From Carboxylicivirga litoralis (GTDB lineage: Bacteria > Bacteroidota > Bacteroidia > Bacteroidales > Marinilabiliaceae), in contig NZ_JAFMVC010000004.1 of assembly GCF_025499605.1 (NCBI RefSeq), positions 248,001 to 312,000 of the forward strand: a stretch of 64,000 bases of DNA, written 5' to 3'. Below, one piece after another: positions 26,157-34,400 of the stretch. How positions within the stretch are numbered: position 1 is the stretch's first letter; the number at the start of each line of letters is the position of its first letter. The notes below the pieces were generated by a model that was given only the letters and a program-made list of their open reading frames with translations, made no database searches and was not told the origin of the DNA. The position numbers and the translations under genes were made by a program.

Positions 26157-26615
26157 ATGATGAAGAAAAACATTTTAGCCTTGATGATGCTTCTTATTTT
26201 TGGAGCAATAGGTGTCAGTGCTCAGATGCAAGAGCCAGTAAAGTGGAAGTTTGAAATCAAAGAAATTAACCAATTTGAAGTTCAGGTGGTGGCGCATGCT
26301 ACTATTGAAGAAGGTTGGAAAACTTACGGTTTAAATGTGCCAGAAGGAGGACCGGTGGCTACTGAGTTTACTTTTGAAGACATGGTGAATGCCAAAGAAT
26401 TGAAAAAGCCTGTAGAGGTAACTAAACCAACTGTTAAGCACGATGAGGTATTCGATATGGAAGTGCCATTTTTCAAGCACGAAGCTACAATTTCGCAAAA
26501 TGTGCGTATCACTAAGCGTCCGGCAACTGTAAAAGGCTATTTAACTTTTATGTGTTGCGACAATGAGACTTGTTTGCCTCCAACTGATGTAGAGTTTGAA
26601 TTTCAGATTAAATAG
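26157..26615 (+). CDS. Secreted DsbD alpha-domain-like protein
   Basis: A 152-residue secreted protein. A signal peptide ends SVSAQ (about residue 23). The rest matches the N-terminal, periplasmic alpha domain of the thiol:disulfide reductase DsbD, with GWKTYGLNVPEGGP and the redox region MCCDNETCLPP (Cys133, Cys134, Cys139). It lacks the membrane and thioredoxin parts of DsbD, so it is a free-standing domain, common in Bacteroidota. It probably accepts or passes on electrons for disulfide exchange in the periplasm; its partner is not nearby. A terminator follows directly. Confidence 0.85.
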   Translation: MMKKNILALMMLLIFGAIGVSAQMQEPVKWKFEIKEINQFEVQVVAHATIEEGWKTYGLNVPEGGPVATEFTFEDMVNAKELKKPVEVTKPTVKHDEVFDMEVPFFKHEATISQNVRITKRPATVKGYLTFMCCDNETCLPPTDVEFEFQIK

Positions 26616-26635
26616 GTTTAATTGAAAATATAGAT

Positions 26636-26663
26636 AAAATCCCGCCTTGGCGGGATTTTTTTT
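26636..26663 (+). terminator. Rho-independent terminator of the DsbD-like gene
   Basis: AAAATCCCGCC and GGCGGGATTTT form an 11-bp perfect stem around a TT centre (the innermost pairs open to form the loop), ending in eight T. Also A-rich on the left, so it may work for the converging gene at 26685 as well. Confidence 0.88.
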
Positions 26664-26684
26664 GTCAGTAAGTTTCTTAATTGA

Positions 26685-27446
26685 CTATTTCAAAGTGATA
26701 ATAGCCATATCGTAATTTTTACTATACTTTTGTTCCGATATCTGCATGCTTAAAAGTGCTTTTCTGTAGTCTAGCATATCCTGCATTTCACTATACATAC
26801 CAAGTTGTTCGTAGTTTCTGGCTTTCCAAAACGCTAAGGTAGGATCGTTAGGTATGTAAACGGTCGCTGCCTCCAGGAGGTTAAGTGACTGGTTGTACCT
26901 GCGGTTAGCTTTTCGTTCTATCTTTTTTTGGCTTAACAATTTACTTTTCTGAATGTCTTCAGCTTTCATAAATCGTTGTAATGCATTGCTGTAGTAATTG
27001 CGGGCAATTTCTTCAAAAGAAGGATTATCAGGAGCATCGAATCTAACTTGTACACGTTTTTCCATTGACGATGGCCTGTTGTCAACTTTACCAGGTTTCC
27101 ACATGCCCTCTGTTTGTCTAATACAGTCGATTACTGCAAATTCAAGATCGTAAGATACGTGGTTGATAACTTTAAAATTAGAGAGAGAACCATCGGTATT
27201 AACGGTGAATTCGATTACTACTGTACCTTCAACTGCTGGCGTGTTAACTGAGCTTTCGATCTCCAGGTTCTCCATAAGGTAGCAGCAAATGGGTGATTTT
27301 TTCACATCTTCTTTTTGTGCCGATTCAGTTCCTTTAAATTGTGGAGGAACAACAGTTGAACCTTCCATCCAAGCATAACCTTGTTCTTGTGCAACTAAGC
27401 CAAGAACAAAAAAACAAATTCCGATTGATAATAACATCTTTTTCAT
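26685..27446 (-). CDS. TonB C-terminal-domain-like secreted protein
   Basis: 253 residues from ATG 27446 (MKKMLLSIGICFFVLG), which gives a clear signal peptide ending GLVAQ. The frame is open for 37 more codons upstream but that part is not a sensible leader. Residues about 60-140 resemble the TonB energy-transducer C-terminal fold: VEGTVVIEFTVNTDGSLSNFKV and a final VQVRFD strand. The rest is helical and possibly TPR-like (NLLEAATVYIPNDPTLAFWKARNYEQLG). It lacks the TonB membrane anchor and Pro-rich spacer, so it may not energise receptors. Role unknown. Confidence 0.75.
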   Translation of the reverse strand: MKKMLLSIGICFFVLGLVAQEQGYAWMEGSTVVPPQFKGTESAQKEDVKKSPICCYLMENLEIESSVNTPAVEGTVVIEFTVNTDGSLSNFKVINHVSYDLEFAVIDCIRQTEGMWKPGKVDNRPSSMEKRVQVRFDAPDNPSFEEIARNYYSNALQRFMKAEDIQKSKLLSQKKIERKANRRYNQSLNLLEAATVYIPNDPTLAFWKARNYEQLGMYSEMQDMLDYRKALLSMQISEQKYSKNYDMAIITLK

Positions 27447-27689
27447 GGCTTGTAGATTAAATGAATAGTTGTGGTATTTAATAAGTAAGTACAATAGAAG
27501 AGCGTTATACTTTAAAAATACATGAGCTAATTTACGAGCAATGTGGTCCGGCAACATAGCACTTAAGTTGCATTTACTTGCTGGAATGATGATAGAATTG
27601 TTTCGTTTTGATAATGGTGTTGCTTTACCGAAAAATGGAGTTATTAATTGTGATATTCCAGTTGGTAGTATTAGAGTTTTTGCCCCGCG

Positions 27690-29546
27690 TTATTTTTTTA
27701 ATAAGTTCATTCTTTGCAAAAGACGGGTATAACGCGCATCATTTCTAATGCTTTGTGACGCAGGATTATAGTTGATGTAAGTAATTGGGTAAGTTTTTTT
27801 GTCAATTGCTTTATTGAAACACTCAAAAGCTACATCATTATATCCTAAACAGGCTGCCATCATGCCATTGTAACAGTCGTTAATGTTCTGTGTTTTTGCT
27901 TTTTCGAGGTAGTGGTTCCATATGGCTAAAGCTTTTTCTTTTTGACCGCATTGGGTGTAACAATAAACCCGGTGCATATCCCATTGCATGGTTTGAGGCA
28001 GGCCTTCAAATACTTCTATTGCTTGCTGAAATTGATTATTATGAATGAAGTTCCAACCAAGTACCAAATGAGCATAACTGGTATTTTCATTTAAAGCTAA
28101 TGCCTTTTTAGCAGCGTTTACAGCTTCATCGTATTGGTTGTTGTTGCAATAGAGCAAGCCAAGCCAGGCGTGGTAAGCTGGGTATAATGGGTCTAATAAT
28201 GTAGCTTGTTTAGCGTGTTTAATACATTGCTCCATGTCGTTAAATAAAAAGTGGTACCAGGCATAATGTGCATGGGCAATGGCGTTATTGGGATTTGCCT
28301 CAAGAGCATTTTCAAATGACACTTTTGTTAAAGGCCAATTCCAATCGCTATATAAGTATAGCAAAGACAGAGCAGTATAGGATTCATCAATGGTTGGGTC
28401 GAGTTTAATGGCTTTGTTGGCAGCACTAACAGCTCTCGAAAATGATGTTTCAGCGTCAAGCTGTCCATGTCCCATGGTGGCATAGCCAAGTGCTAAACCG
28501 GCATAAGCCAATGGGTCGCCGGGATCTATTCTGATGGCATTTTGCATATGTTGAATCCCTTCTTTAAGCCATTTGTGATTGCCTTGGTGAAGTGCATATA
28601 TGCCACGTAGATATGAACGATACACTTCAGGGTTGACCTGACGTGTCTGTGTCATTTGTTGAAGTTCTTTGTCTGATATTCGAGCTTTTATTGTTTTTGC
28701 AATATCCTTGGCAACGTTGGATTGTAAATGCAGGATATTACCAAGTTTATCTTGATATTTGGTTGCCATCAGGTGTCGTTCATGAGGAAAGACTTTAATG
28801 GCCTGTATGATTAAATGAATGCTATCCCCACTTGAAACAACAGAGCCTTCAATAATATTATCAACATCCAGTTCTGAGGCAATGTCTTGCAATAGCATGT
28901 TACGTTCTTGATAGTGAAGTGTCGATTTGCGTGATATCACTCTTAGCGAAGAGAGTCGGCCAAGCTCACCAATGAGGGCATCATGAATGCCGTTTATAAT
29001 GTAATCGTTGTTGGTATCTCCAGTTAGGTTTTCTAGTGGTAAAACAGCGATGGACTTGGGCTTGATAGTCGGGTTAAAAACATAAAAGGATATTACAAAA
29101 AGTCCCAATATAATCAAGCTTAGAAAGGTGATGTATAAAAGTTTTTTTGGTCTTGGTGCATTGTTACTTTGGAGCTTAAATTTCGACTTAATGAATGGAT
29201 GTTCTTGGGCATGGCGTTTTACATCGCCTGGTGAAACATGGTAATGTTGTTTAAATACCCGATTGAAATAACTGGGGGTTTTATAGCCAACCTTATAGGC
29301 TGTTTCTGAAACAGTGGTGCAATTGCTTTCAAGCAGCTGCTTCGCTTTTAATAAACGAATTTCGGTTATGGTTTCACTCGCATTTTTACCGGATACTTTA
29401 ATAAGTTTTCGGTGTAACATTGAACGGCTTAAGCCAACGTTTGTTGCGAGTTTTTCAACTGAGAAATCTTCATTATCAATGTTTTGTTCAATGATTTCAT
29501 GCACCTTCGAAATAAACTGTTCGTCCATAGATTGATGAGGTTCCAT
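27690..29546 (-). CDS. AraC-type regulator with membrane segment and TPR domain
   Basis: A 618-residue modular regulator. Residues about 10-112 are an AraC DNA-binding domain (NVGLSRSMLHRKLIKVSG and AYKVGYKTPSYFNRVFKQHY). One membrane helix lies at about 136-157 (YITFLSLIILGLFVISFYVF). Then comes a FlgO/TolB-N-like domain (SIAVLPLENLTGDTNNDYI, IIEGSVVSSGDSI) and about eight TPR repeats to the end. The order is unusual in that the DNA-binding part is N-terminal and cytoplasmic while the TPRs lie outside the membrane or periplasmic, so it could sense an external signal. Target genes unknown; the TonB-like gene lies 243 bases downstream. Confidence 0.88.
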   Translation of the reverse strand: MEPHQSMDEQFISKVHEIIEQNIDNEDFSVEKLATNVGLSRSMLHRKLIKVSGKNASETITEIRLLKAKQLLESNCTTVSETAYKVGYKTPSYFNRVFKQHYHVSPGDVKRHAQEHPFIKSKFKLQSNNAPRPKKLLYITFLSLIILGLFVISFYVFNPTIKPKSIAVLPLENLTGDTNNDYIINGIHDALIGELGRLSSLRVISRKSTLHYQERNMLLQDIASELDVDNIIEGSVVSSGDSIHLIIQAIKVFPHERHLMATKYQDKLGNILHLQSNVAKDIAKTIKARISDKELQQMTQTRQVNPEVYRSYLRGIYALHQGNHKWLKEGIQHMQNAIRIDPGDPLAYAGLALGYATMGHGQLDAETSFSRAVSAANKAIKLDPTIDESYTALSLLYLYSDWNWPLTKVSFENALEANPNNAIAHAHYAWYHFLFNDMEQCIKHAKQATLLDPLYPAYHAWLGLLYCNNNQYDEAVNAAKKALALNENTSYAHLVLGWNFIHNNQFQQAIEVFEGLPQTMQWDMHRVYCYTQCGQKEKALAIWNHYLEKAKTQNINDCYNGMMAACLGYNDVAFECFNKAIDKKTYPITYINYNPASQSIRNDARYTRLLQRMNLLKK

Positions 29547-29587
29547 GGCTGTAGCATTGAATTAGTGGCTAGTGATAAAATAAGCTG

Positions 29588-29619
29588 TAAAGGTACGAAT
29601 GAAAACAGTCTTCTGACAA
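29588..29619 (-). promoter_or_regulatory. Candidate promoter of the AraC/TPR regulator
   Basis: Minus strand: TTG (29619-29617), 21 bases, TACCTTTA (29595-29588), near the TAnnTTTG consensus. The start codon is 41 bases downstream. Confidence 0.35.
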
Positions 29620-29730
29620 GTGCGCAGATGCTTGTTGTTTATTTATTGTGGTACTCGTCGGTTGGCGATTGACTTGCTTTTGTTTGCGGTTTATTAACAT
29701 TTCGTCTACTTTTTTCATAATCAAACCTGC

Positions 29731-29738
29731 TATATTTG
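29731..29738 (+). promoter_or_regulatory. Candidate -7 box of the HAD gene
   Basis: TATATTTG matches TAnnTTTG exactly; a T-rich tract (29710-29715) lies at the -33 distance. The ATG at 29758 is 19 bases past the box. Confidence 0.45.
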
Positions 29739-29757
29739 CTGCTCTAAATAAGTGATT

Positions 29758-30576
29758 ATGATTAAAATGATTGTGTCCGATATGGACGGAACTTTGCTTA
29801 ACTCAAATAAGCATTTGCCAAGTGATTTTGTTGAAGTGTATCAGCTGATGAAAACAGCAGGGATTCGTTTTGTAGTTGCCAGCGGACGTCAGTATTATAC
29901 TTTGGTAGATGAGTTTGCACATTTTGATCATGACATAGCTTTTGTGGCAGAAAATGGTGGTTATATTAATTGGGATAACGAAACACGAGTTAATAAACCC
30001 ATGAAAGCAATCGACGCCAAGGCCATGATTGAACAGCTTCGTCAGATTCCTGAGACCAATATTGTACTGTGTGGGCAGAAGGGAGCTTATGTTGAGGGGC
30101 AGCCTTCAGATAAGTTCATGGAAGAGCTGGCAAAATACTATGCCAGGCACAGTGTGGTGTCCGATTTACTGGACGTGGAAGATGACATCCTGAAAATTGC
30201 CATTAATAACTTTGAGCAACTGGAAACTGTTGTTTATCCTAAAGTTAAGGCTCTATTCAAACAAGGATTTCAAATCAGTACTTCTAGCCCTATTTGGCTC
30301 GATGTGATGTCGATAGGGGTGAACAAAGGAAATGCTGTTCAGTTGTTGCAAAAAGAAATGGGCATCTCACCTGAAGAAACGATGGCTTTTGGTGATTATC
30401 TTAACGACTATGAAATGTTGCAGGTTGTGCATCATAGTTATGCCATGGAAAATGCGCATCCGGATATTAAATCCATTGCCCGAAACATCACCCAAAGTAA
30501 TGATGATAACGGAGTGATGCGGGCTATCCGTAAGCAATTGGCCACTATGAGTGAAACAGAAGCCAGGTTCGATTAA
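29758..30576 (+). CDS. Cof-type HAD-family hydrolase
   Basis: A 272-residue phosphatase of the haloacid dehalogenase superfamily, Cof/IIB type. Motif I is SDMDGTLLNS, with nucleophile Asp8 and acid Asp10. Motif II is in VVASGRQYYTL, and motifs III/IV are KGNAVQLLQKEMG and FGDYLNDYEML. The insert between motifs II and III is a cap that selects the substrate, often a sugar phosphate or flavin phosphate. The frame starts at GTG 29752, but ATG 29758 gives the usual short leader MIKMIVSDMDG. Stands alone; substrate not predictable. Confidence 0.88.
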   Translation: MIKMIVSDMDGTLLNSNKHLPSDFVEVYQLMKTAGIRFVVASGRQYYTLVDEFAHFDHDIAFVAENGGYINWDNETRVNKPMKAIDAKAMIEQLRQIPETNIVLCGQKGAYVEGQPSDKFMEELAKYYARHSVVSDLLDVEDDILKIAINNFEQLETVVYPKVKALFKQGFQISTSSPIWLDVMSIGVNKGNAVQLLQKEMGISPEETMAFGDYLNDYEMLQVVHHSYAMENAHPDIKSIARNITQSNDDNGVMRAIRKQLATMSETEARFD

Positions 30577-30630
30577 TCATTTACGCCCTTTCTTGAACAT
30601 GTGTGGGTAGCCTCACATAAGGCACTGAGT

Positions 30631-30638
30631 TAACTTTG
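30631..30638 (+). promoter_or_regulatory. Candidate -7 box of the PNGase F-like gene
   Basis: TAACTTTG fits TAnnTTTG; the start codon is 28 bases later. No convincing -33 element. Confidence 0.4.
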
Positions 30639-30666
30639 CAGTCAATCTCAAATTAACTCAATACAC

Positions 30667-32379
30667 ATGAAGACATTTTATTTTTTACTATTTGCATTAT
30701 TGATTGCTAGTAATAGCCTGGCCCAGGAGTTTAAAAAGCAAGGCTCGGTTAGTTATAAAGTATTGTATAATGGCAATGAGCGTGGTGATATGCCACTGTT
30801 ATATGTGCAATTTGCCAACAATAGTTCAAAGGTTTGGCGCGATGCTCCTGAAGTAAAGCAGCTAATTCCAGGTTATGCCCACGAAGCCAGCTATGTTGAT
30901 TATTCTGGTAAGCAGATTTTTCAATTGGCTCAATTTGATGATGGTGAAGTGTATCATTCAGTGGCTTCAATGGATGATTTACCAAAGTTGGAATTCACAG
31001 ATAAAACCCGGGAAATAAAGGGCTATACTTGCCAACATGCCCAAACAGTTATTAATTCAAATCATATTGATGTTTGGTACACTACCGAAGCTGGCATACA
31101 AGGATCGCCACAGCCAAAAGTGGGTTATGTACCCGGATTGGTGTTAAGTGTGGTACGAAATGGTAACTATGAAACCTTGGCTTCGGAAATAAACATCAAA
31201 AGAAAAAAAGCTAAAAGCTCTTTGATGCCTTCGGATTTAGGCAAAGAAGTGTCGCGTTATGAGCTAGGCGATATTAAACGCGAAAAAATGATTATCAGCA
31301 CCCGTGTGTTTGATGATGAGCAAATATGTTGGGGTAAAGACAAGATGGAAGTGAATGAGCCTCTTCTGGATTCTTTGTATCATTTTGCAGGAGGGACTCT
31401 AATTGTTAAAAAAGTAAAGTTGCCCGCTACACCTGACCATTATTCGATTTTTGCCGAGATAAAGCAGTACAGCAATGGTGATGCGTACGATCGTACGGGT
31501 TCTGTTTTTGTTATTCCAACCAATCGTGAGCAGAGTTTTTGGGATGGACTGAAAAATGGAATGAATACTTTACCAATTTATTACGATGCTGATAGTGTAG
31601 ATTATCAGGGTGTTGTGCTTGAGGATAATTATGAGCCGGTAGTGGAATTGGTGCGCTTCTTCACAACTTTTGGTGTACGTCATTTTAACGACAGGGTGAA
31701 GATAAAAGACATTGAGTGGGAAAACCATACGATTTACAAGCAGGATGTGAGCGAGTTGAAGTCTTATTTAGAAGGCGAAGTATTAGTTGGTGCTTTTATT
31801 GGAAACTACGATAAGGGAGGGCATAAATTAACATTGGATATAAAAGCCTATCCGGGAAGCTATGATTGGGCTGAAGAAGACAAAGAAAAAGTCTTTACTC
31901 AACCTCTGTTTAATACATGCAACGTGATGGAAATGGGTGGTCAGCGCTATGGTACTATGTTTAAAAATGATAGTTTGACCATTGATTTTACAGTTCCGGA
32001 AGGTGTGAAGAACTTGAAGTTACGTTATATTACAACTGGCCACGGTGGTTGGGGCGGTGGCGATGAGTTCAACCCTAAGCAAAATGAGGTTTTCATTGAT
32101 GGCGAGCGTGTTTTTGTATTTACACCGTGGCGTACAGATTGTGCTGCTTATCGCAAGCATAATCCTGTCTCAGGTAATTTCTGGAATGGTATTTCATCTT
32201 CCGATCTGAGCCGAAGTGGTTGGTGCCCTGGCACAGCCACAAATCCGGAGTATGTTGAGTTGCCCAATTTAAAGCCGGGTAAGCATCAGATGAAGGTGGC
32301 TATTCCTTTAGGTGAACGTGCAGGTAATAGTTTTAGTGCCTGGAATATATCAGGTATATTAATGGGCGAATATGAATAG
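30667..32379 (+). CDS. PNGase F-like amidase fused to N-terminal GLPGLI-type domain
   Basis: A 570-residue secreted protein (signal peptide ending NSLAQ). Residues about 20-190 look like a GLPGLI protein: SYKVLYNG early and PKVGYVPGLVLSV later. Residues about 220-570 match peptide-N-glycosidase F: GDAYDRTGSVFVIP aligns with the catalytic Asp60 region (here Asp275), GGGDEFNPKQNEVFI with the Glu206 region (Glu467), and RSGWCPGTATNP with the conserved C-terminal block. PNGase F cuts intact N-glycans from asparagine. That would supply glycans to the GH92, GH20 and GH130 enzymes of the window (inference). The fused GLPGLI part is unusual and its role is unknown. A hairpin terminator follows. Confidence 0.85.
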   Translation: MKTFYFLLFALLIASNSLAQEFKKQGSVSYKVLYNGNERGDMPLLYVQFANNSSKVWRDAPEVKQLIPGYAHEASYVDYSGKQIFQLAQFDDGEVYHSVASMDDLPKLEFTDKTREIKGYTCQHAQTVINSNHIDVWYTTEAGIQGSPQPKVGYVPGLVLSVVRNGNYETLASEINIKRKKAKSSLMPSDLGKEVSRYELGDIKREKMIISTRVFDDEQICWGKDKMEVNEPLLDSLYHFAGGTLIVKKVKLPATPDHYSIFAEIKQYSNGDAYDRTGSVFVIPTNREQSFWDGLKNGMNTLPIYYDADSVDYQGVVLEDNYEPVVELVRFFTTFGVRHFNDRVKIKDIEWENHTIYKQDVSELKSYLEGEVLVGAFIGNYDKGGHKLTLDIKAYPGSYDWAEEDKEKVFTQPLFNTCNVMEMGGQRYGTMFKNDSLTIDFTVPEGVKNLKLRYITTGHGGWGGGDEFNPKQNEVFIDGERVFVFTPWRTDCAAYRKHNPVSGNFWNGISSSDLSRSGWCPGTATNPEYVELPNLKPGKHQMKVAIPLGERAGNSFSAWNISGILMGEYE

Positions 32380-32399
32380 AGATAAATAGAAAATGCTTT

Positions 32400-32433
32400 A
32401 AAAGACCGATGCAGAAATGTGTTGGTCTTTTTT
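32400..32433 (+). terminator. Probable terminator after the PNGase F-like gene
   Basis: AAAGACC (32401-32407) pairs with GGTCTTT (32424-32430), loop 16 bases, followed by T residues. The stem is short and the loop long, so moderate support. Confidence 0.5.
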
Positions 32434-32811
32434 ATGGGTTCAGTTTATAAAGGTCTTTAAAAAAAGAGAGGACAGATACGTTTATCTGTCCTTACCCTTA
32501 AATCAGCTAACTAAATCCAAGTTTTATGAAAAAATCCATTACAAAGATGGGGATTATTTTGGGGGTTGCAAGAGTAAAAGTGTTAAAAAATTGTAAAATC
32601 AACATTAAAATTAGGGGTGTGGTGATGAAATAGTTGCTAATTGCTTTGGTTTAGTATCCAAAAATAGGGGGTATGTACCTGAAAAAGTAAAAATTAGACA
32701 ATATCAGTCTTAAAATTAGGGGTGTATTATAGAAATTGTCAATTAAGTTATGGATTTTGTGGTTTGATGTGGGGTTTGTTTATAATTGACACTTTTTAAT
32801 ATTTAATACTA
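32434..32811 (+). other. Gap with a hairpin and a possible 35-codon frame
   Basis: GGACAGATA, loop CGTT, TATCTGTCC is a 9-bp perfect hairpin at 32470-32491. About 35 bases on, ATG 32526 opens a 35-codon frame to TAG 32633 beginning MKKSITKMGIILGVA, like the first half of a signal peptide, then losing that character. The words AAATTAGGGGTGT occur twice (about 32607 and 32713). It may be the leader and broken start of a lost surface-protein gene. Nothing else is seen up to the MATE gene. Confidence 0.45.
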
Positions 32812-34164
32812 TTAAGTTGAAATTTGAACCGCTTTTTTATTCAGCCTCTGAAGTCTAAAATGAAAAAGCAAGGCACAAACGCCTAACCCGATGGGAAAAC
32901 CGAGCCAAATACCAATTTCGCCAAATCCAGCTTTAAAGGCAGCCCAGTAGCTAAAAGGGATGGCAATGCCAAAGTAGGAGATAATGGTTAAAATGCCGGG
33001 AATTGTGGCATCGGCCATGCCTCGCAATATGCTTGAGTAGATGATTTGTATGGCATCAAAAAGTTGAAAGATGACCAGTACAACAATCATTTTAGATGCT
33101 AGGGCAATTACCTCAGCATCGTTGGTGAAAAGCTGTGGTAGCCAGTTGCGCAACAGTAAAAATGCGGAAGATATAACCACTACCATCGCAATAACAATCT
33201 GAAAAGAGGCCTGTGAGGCCTGTTTAATTAGTGCTGGCACCTGACGCGCCGAAAACTGACTGATGCGAATAGTGGTACCTGCACCAATGCCTTGGTAAAG
33301 CATAAAACCAAAAGTAGAGAGGCTGATAACAATCTGATGAGCAGCCAGGCCAGTATCGCTCAACCAGCCAATCATGATGCCCGCCACAATAAATGCCGAA
33401 GCCTCAGAAAAGAGGTGTAAGCCCATAGGAACACCTAATTTGACAATTGATTTAACCGTTTGCAGTATCCTATAAAGAGACAGCTTAACAGCAGCTGTCT
33501 TCAGCGGCTTATAGTTTCGGATGAACGCGGTCATGATAACAGCCATGGCCACCCGCGCAATAAGTGTTGACCAGCCGGCTCCGTACAGGCCCAGTTCGGG
33601 CGCCCCCATCTTTCCGAATATGAGGATGTAGTTGCCCAGTATATTCATCACATTCGCTATTAGCGTAACGACCATGGCCAGGCGTGTGTTTGAAAGGCCT
33701 TCGGCCAGTTGCTTGCCACTTAAAAACAGCATCAGTGGGATAATGGACAGGCTGATGATGTTAAAGAAGGTTTGTGATTGCTGAATTATACTCTCGGGCT
33801 GATGCATAAAGGGCATGGCATAGTATAATGCCAGGCAGGTGAGCGCCAGGATGATGCCCATCAGGCTGTTGGTGGTATAAGCTCCATACTTTAGAAAATG
33901 CAAATGCTCGTACTGCTTTTTACCAAATGCCTTACCTACCAATGGGGTGATGGCCATGGCAAAACCCATTCCAAAAATAAGTGGTAATGAAAATAAGGTG
34001 TTGGCAAAGGCGGCGGCTGCCAATTCTGTTTTACCCAAATGGCCAATCATCATGTTATCAACCATCCCAACTGTTATTTGTCCTACCTGCGCAATAATAA
34101 CAGGTAGCGCTAATCTTCGTGTTTCGGCATAGTGCGGACGAAACAAACGCCAGTATCGCTTCAT
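32812..34164 (-). CDS. MATE-family efflux transporter
   Basis: A 450-residue inner-membrane exporter of the NorM branch of the MATE family, with twelve hydrophobic segments. LPVIIAQVGQITVGMVDNMMIGHLG in TM1 and its repeat-half counterpart GVPMGLHLFSEASAFIVAGIMIG in TM7 are typical (shown only as landmarks). It expels drugs or dyes by sodium or proton exchange. The frame can begin at TTG 34170, but ATG 34164 (MKRYWRLFRPHYAETRRL) is preferred. Stands alone, with a structured 110-base region upstream. Confidence 0.9.
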   Translation of the reverse strand: MKRYWRLFRPHYAETRRLALPVIIAQVGQITVGMVDNMMIGHLGKTELAAAAFANTLFSLPLIFGMGFAMAITPLVGKAFGKKQYEHLHFLKYGAYTTNSLMGIILALTCLALYYAMPFMHQPESIIQQSQTFFNIISLSIIPLMLFLSGKQLAEGLSNTRLAMVVTLIANVMNILGNYILIFGKMGAPELGLYGAGWSTLIARVAMAVIMTAFIRNYKPLKTAAVKLSLYRILQTVKSIVKLGVPMGLHLFSEASAFIVAGIMIGWLSDTGLAAHQIVISLSTFGFMLYQGIGAGTTIRISQFSARQVPALIKQASQASFQIVIAMVVVISSAFLLLRNWLPQLFTNDAEVIALASKMIVVLVIFQLFDAIQIIYSSILRGMADATIPGILTIISYFGIAIPFSYWAAFKAGFGEIGIWLGFPIGLGVCALLFHFRLQRLNKKAVQIST

Positions 34165-34194
34165 AATCAAATAAAATAAACAAATAATAATGCG

Positions 34195-34306
34195 GGCGAG
34201 ACCTTGCCCTTTAATACACCTGCAACATTCAAGGCTTGCAAAACGAGGTTTTGGGCTTCAAGGTGAGAAGCTTTGAAATGTCGATCATCAATGTATTAAA
34301 GTCGCC
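34195..34306. repeat. Structured non-coding element upstream of the MATE gene
   Basis: GGCGA (34195-34199) and CTTTAATACA (34209-34218) pair with TGTATTAAAG (34292-34301) and TCGCC (34302-34306). The ends of the element thus form a 10-bp stem plus an outer 5-bp stem with a bulge. The interior has further GC-richer pairing words (CAAGGCTTG, AAGCTTTG). It could be a structured RNA leader on the minus strand, 31 bases before the MATE start, or a small repeat element. Confidence 0.5.
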
Positions 34307-34400
34307 AAAGATTGGGCACAAAAGTAAGTGCTTTTAGTGTTAATCAGCGTTAAAAAATTAAGTGATTTGGTAATTATGTCATCCAAAGAAGGAAATTAAT

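Noticed and set aside
27447-27557. 37-codon N-terminal extension of the TonB-like protein
   Set aside because: The signal peptide starts at ATG 27446; the extension has no leader character.
27541-27732. Plus-strand 63-codon frame
   Set aside because: Runs into the 3' end of the AraC/TPR gene on the other strand and has no protein character.
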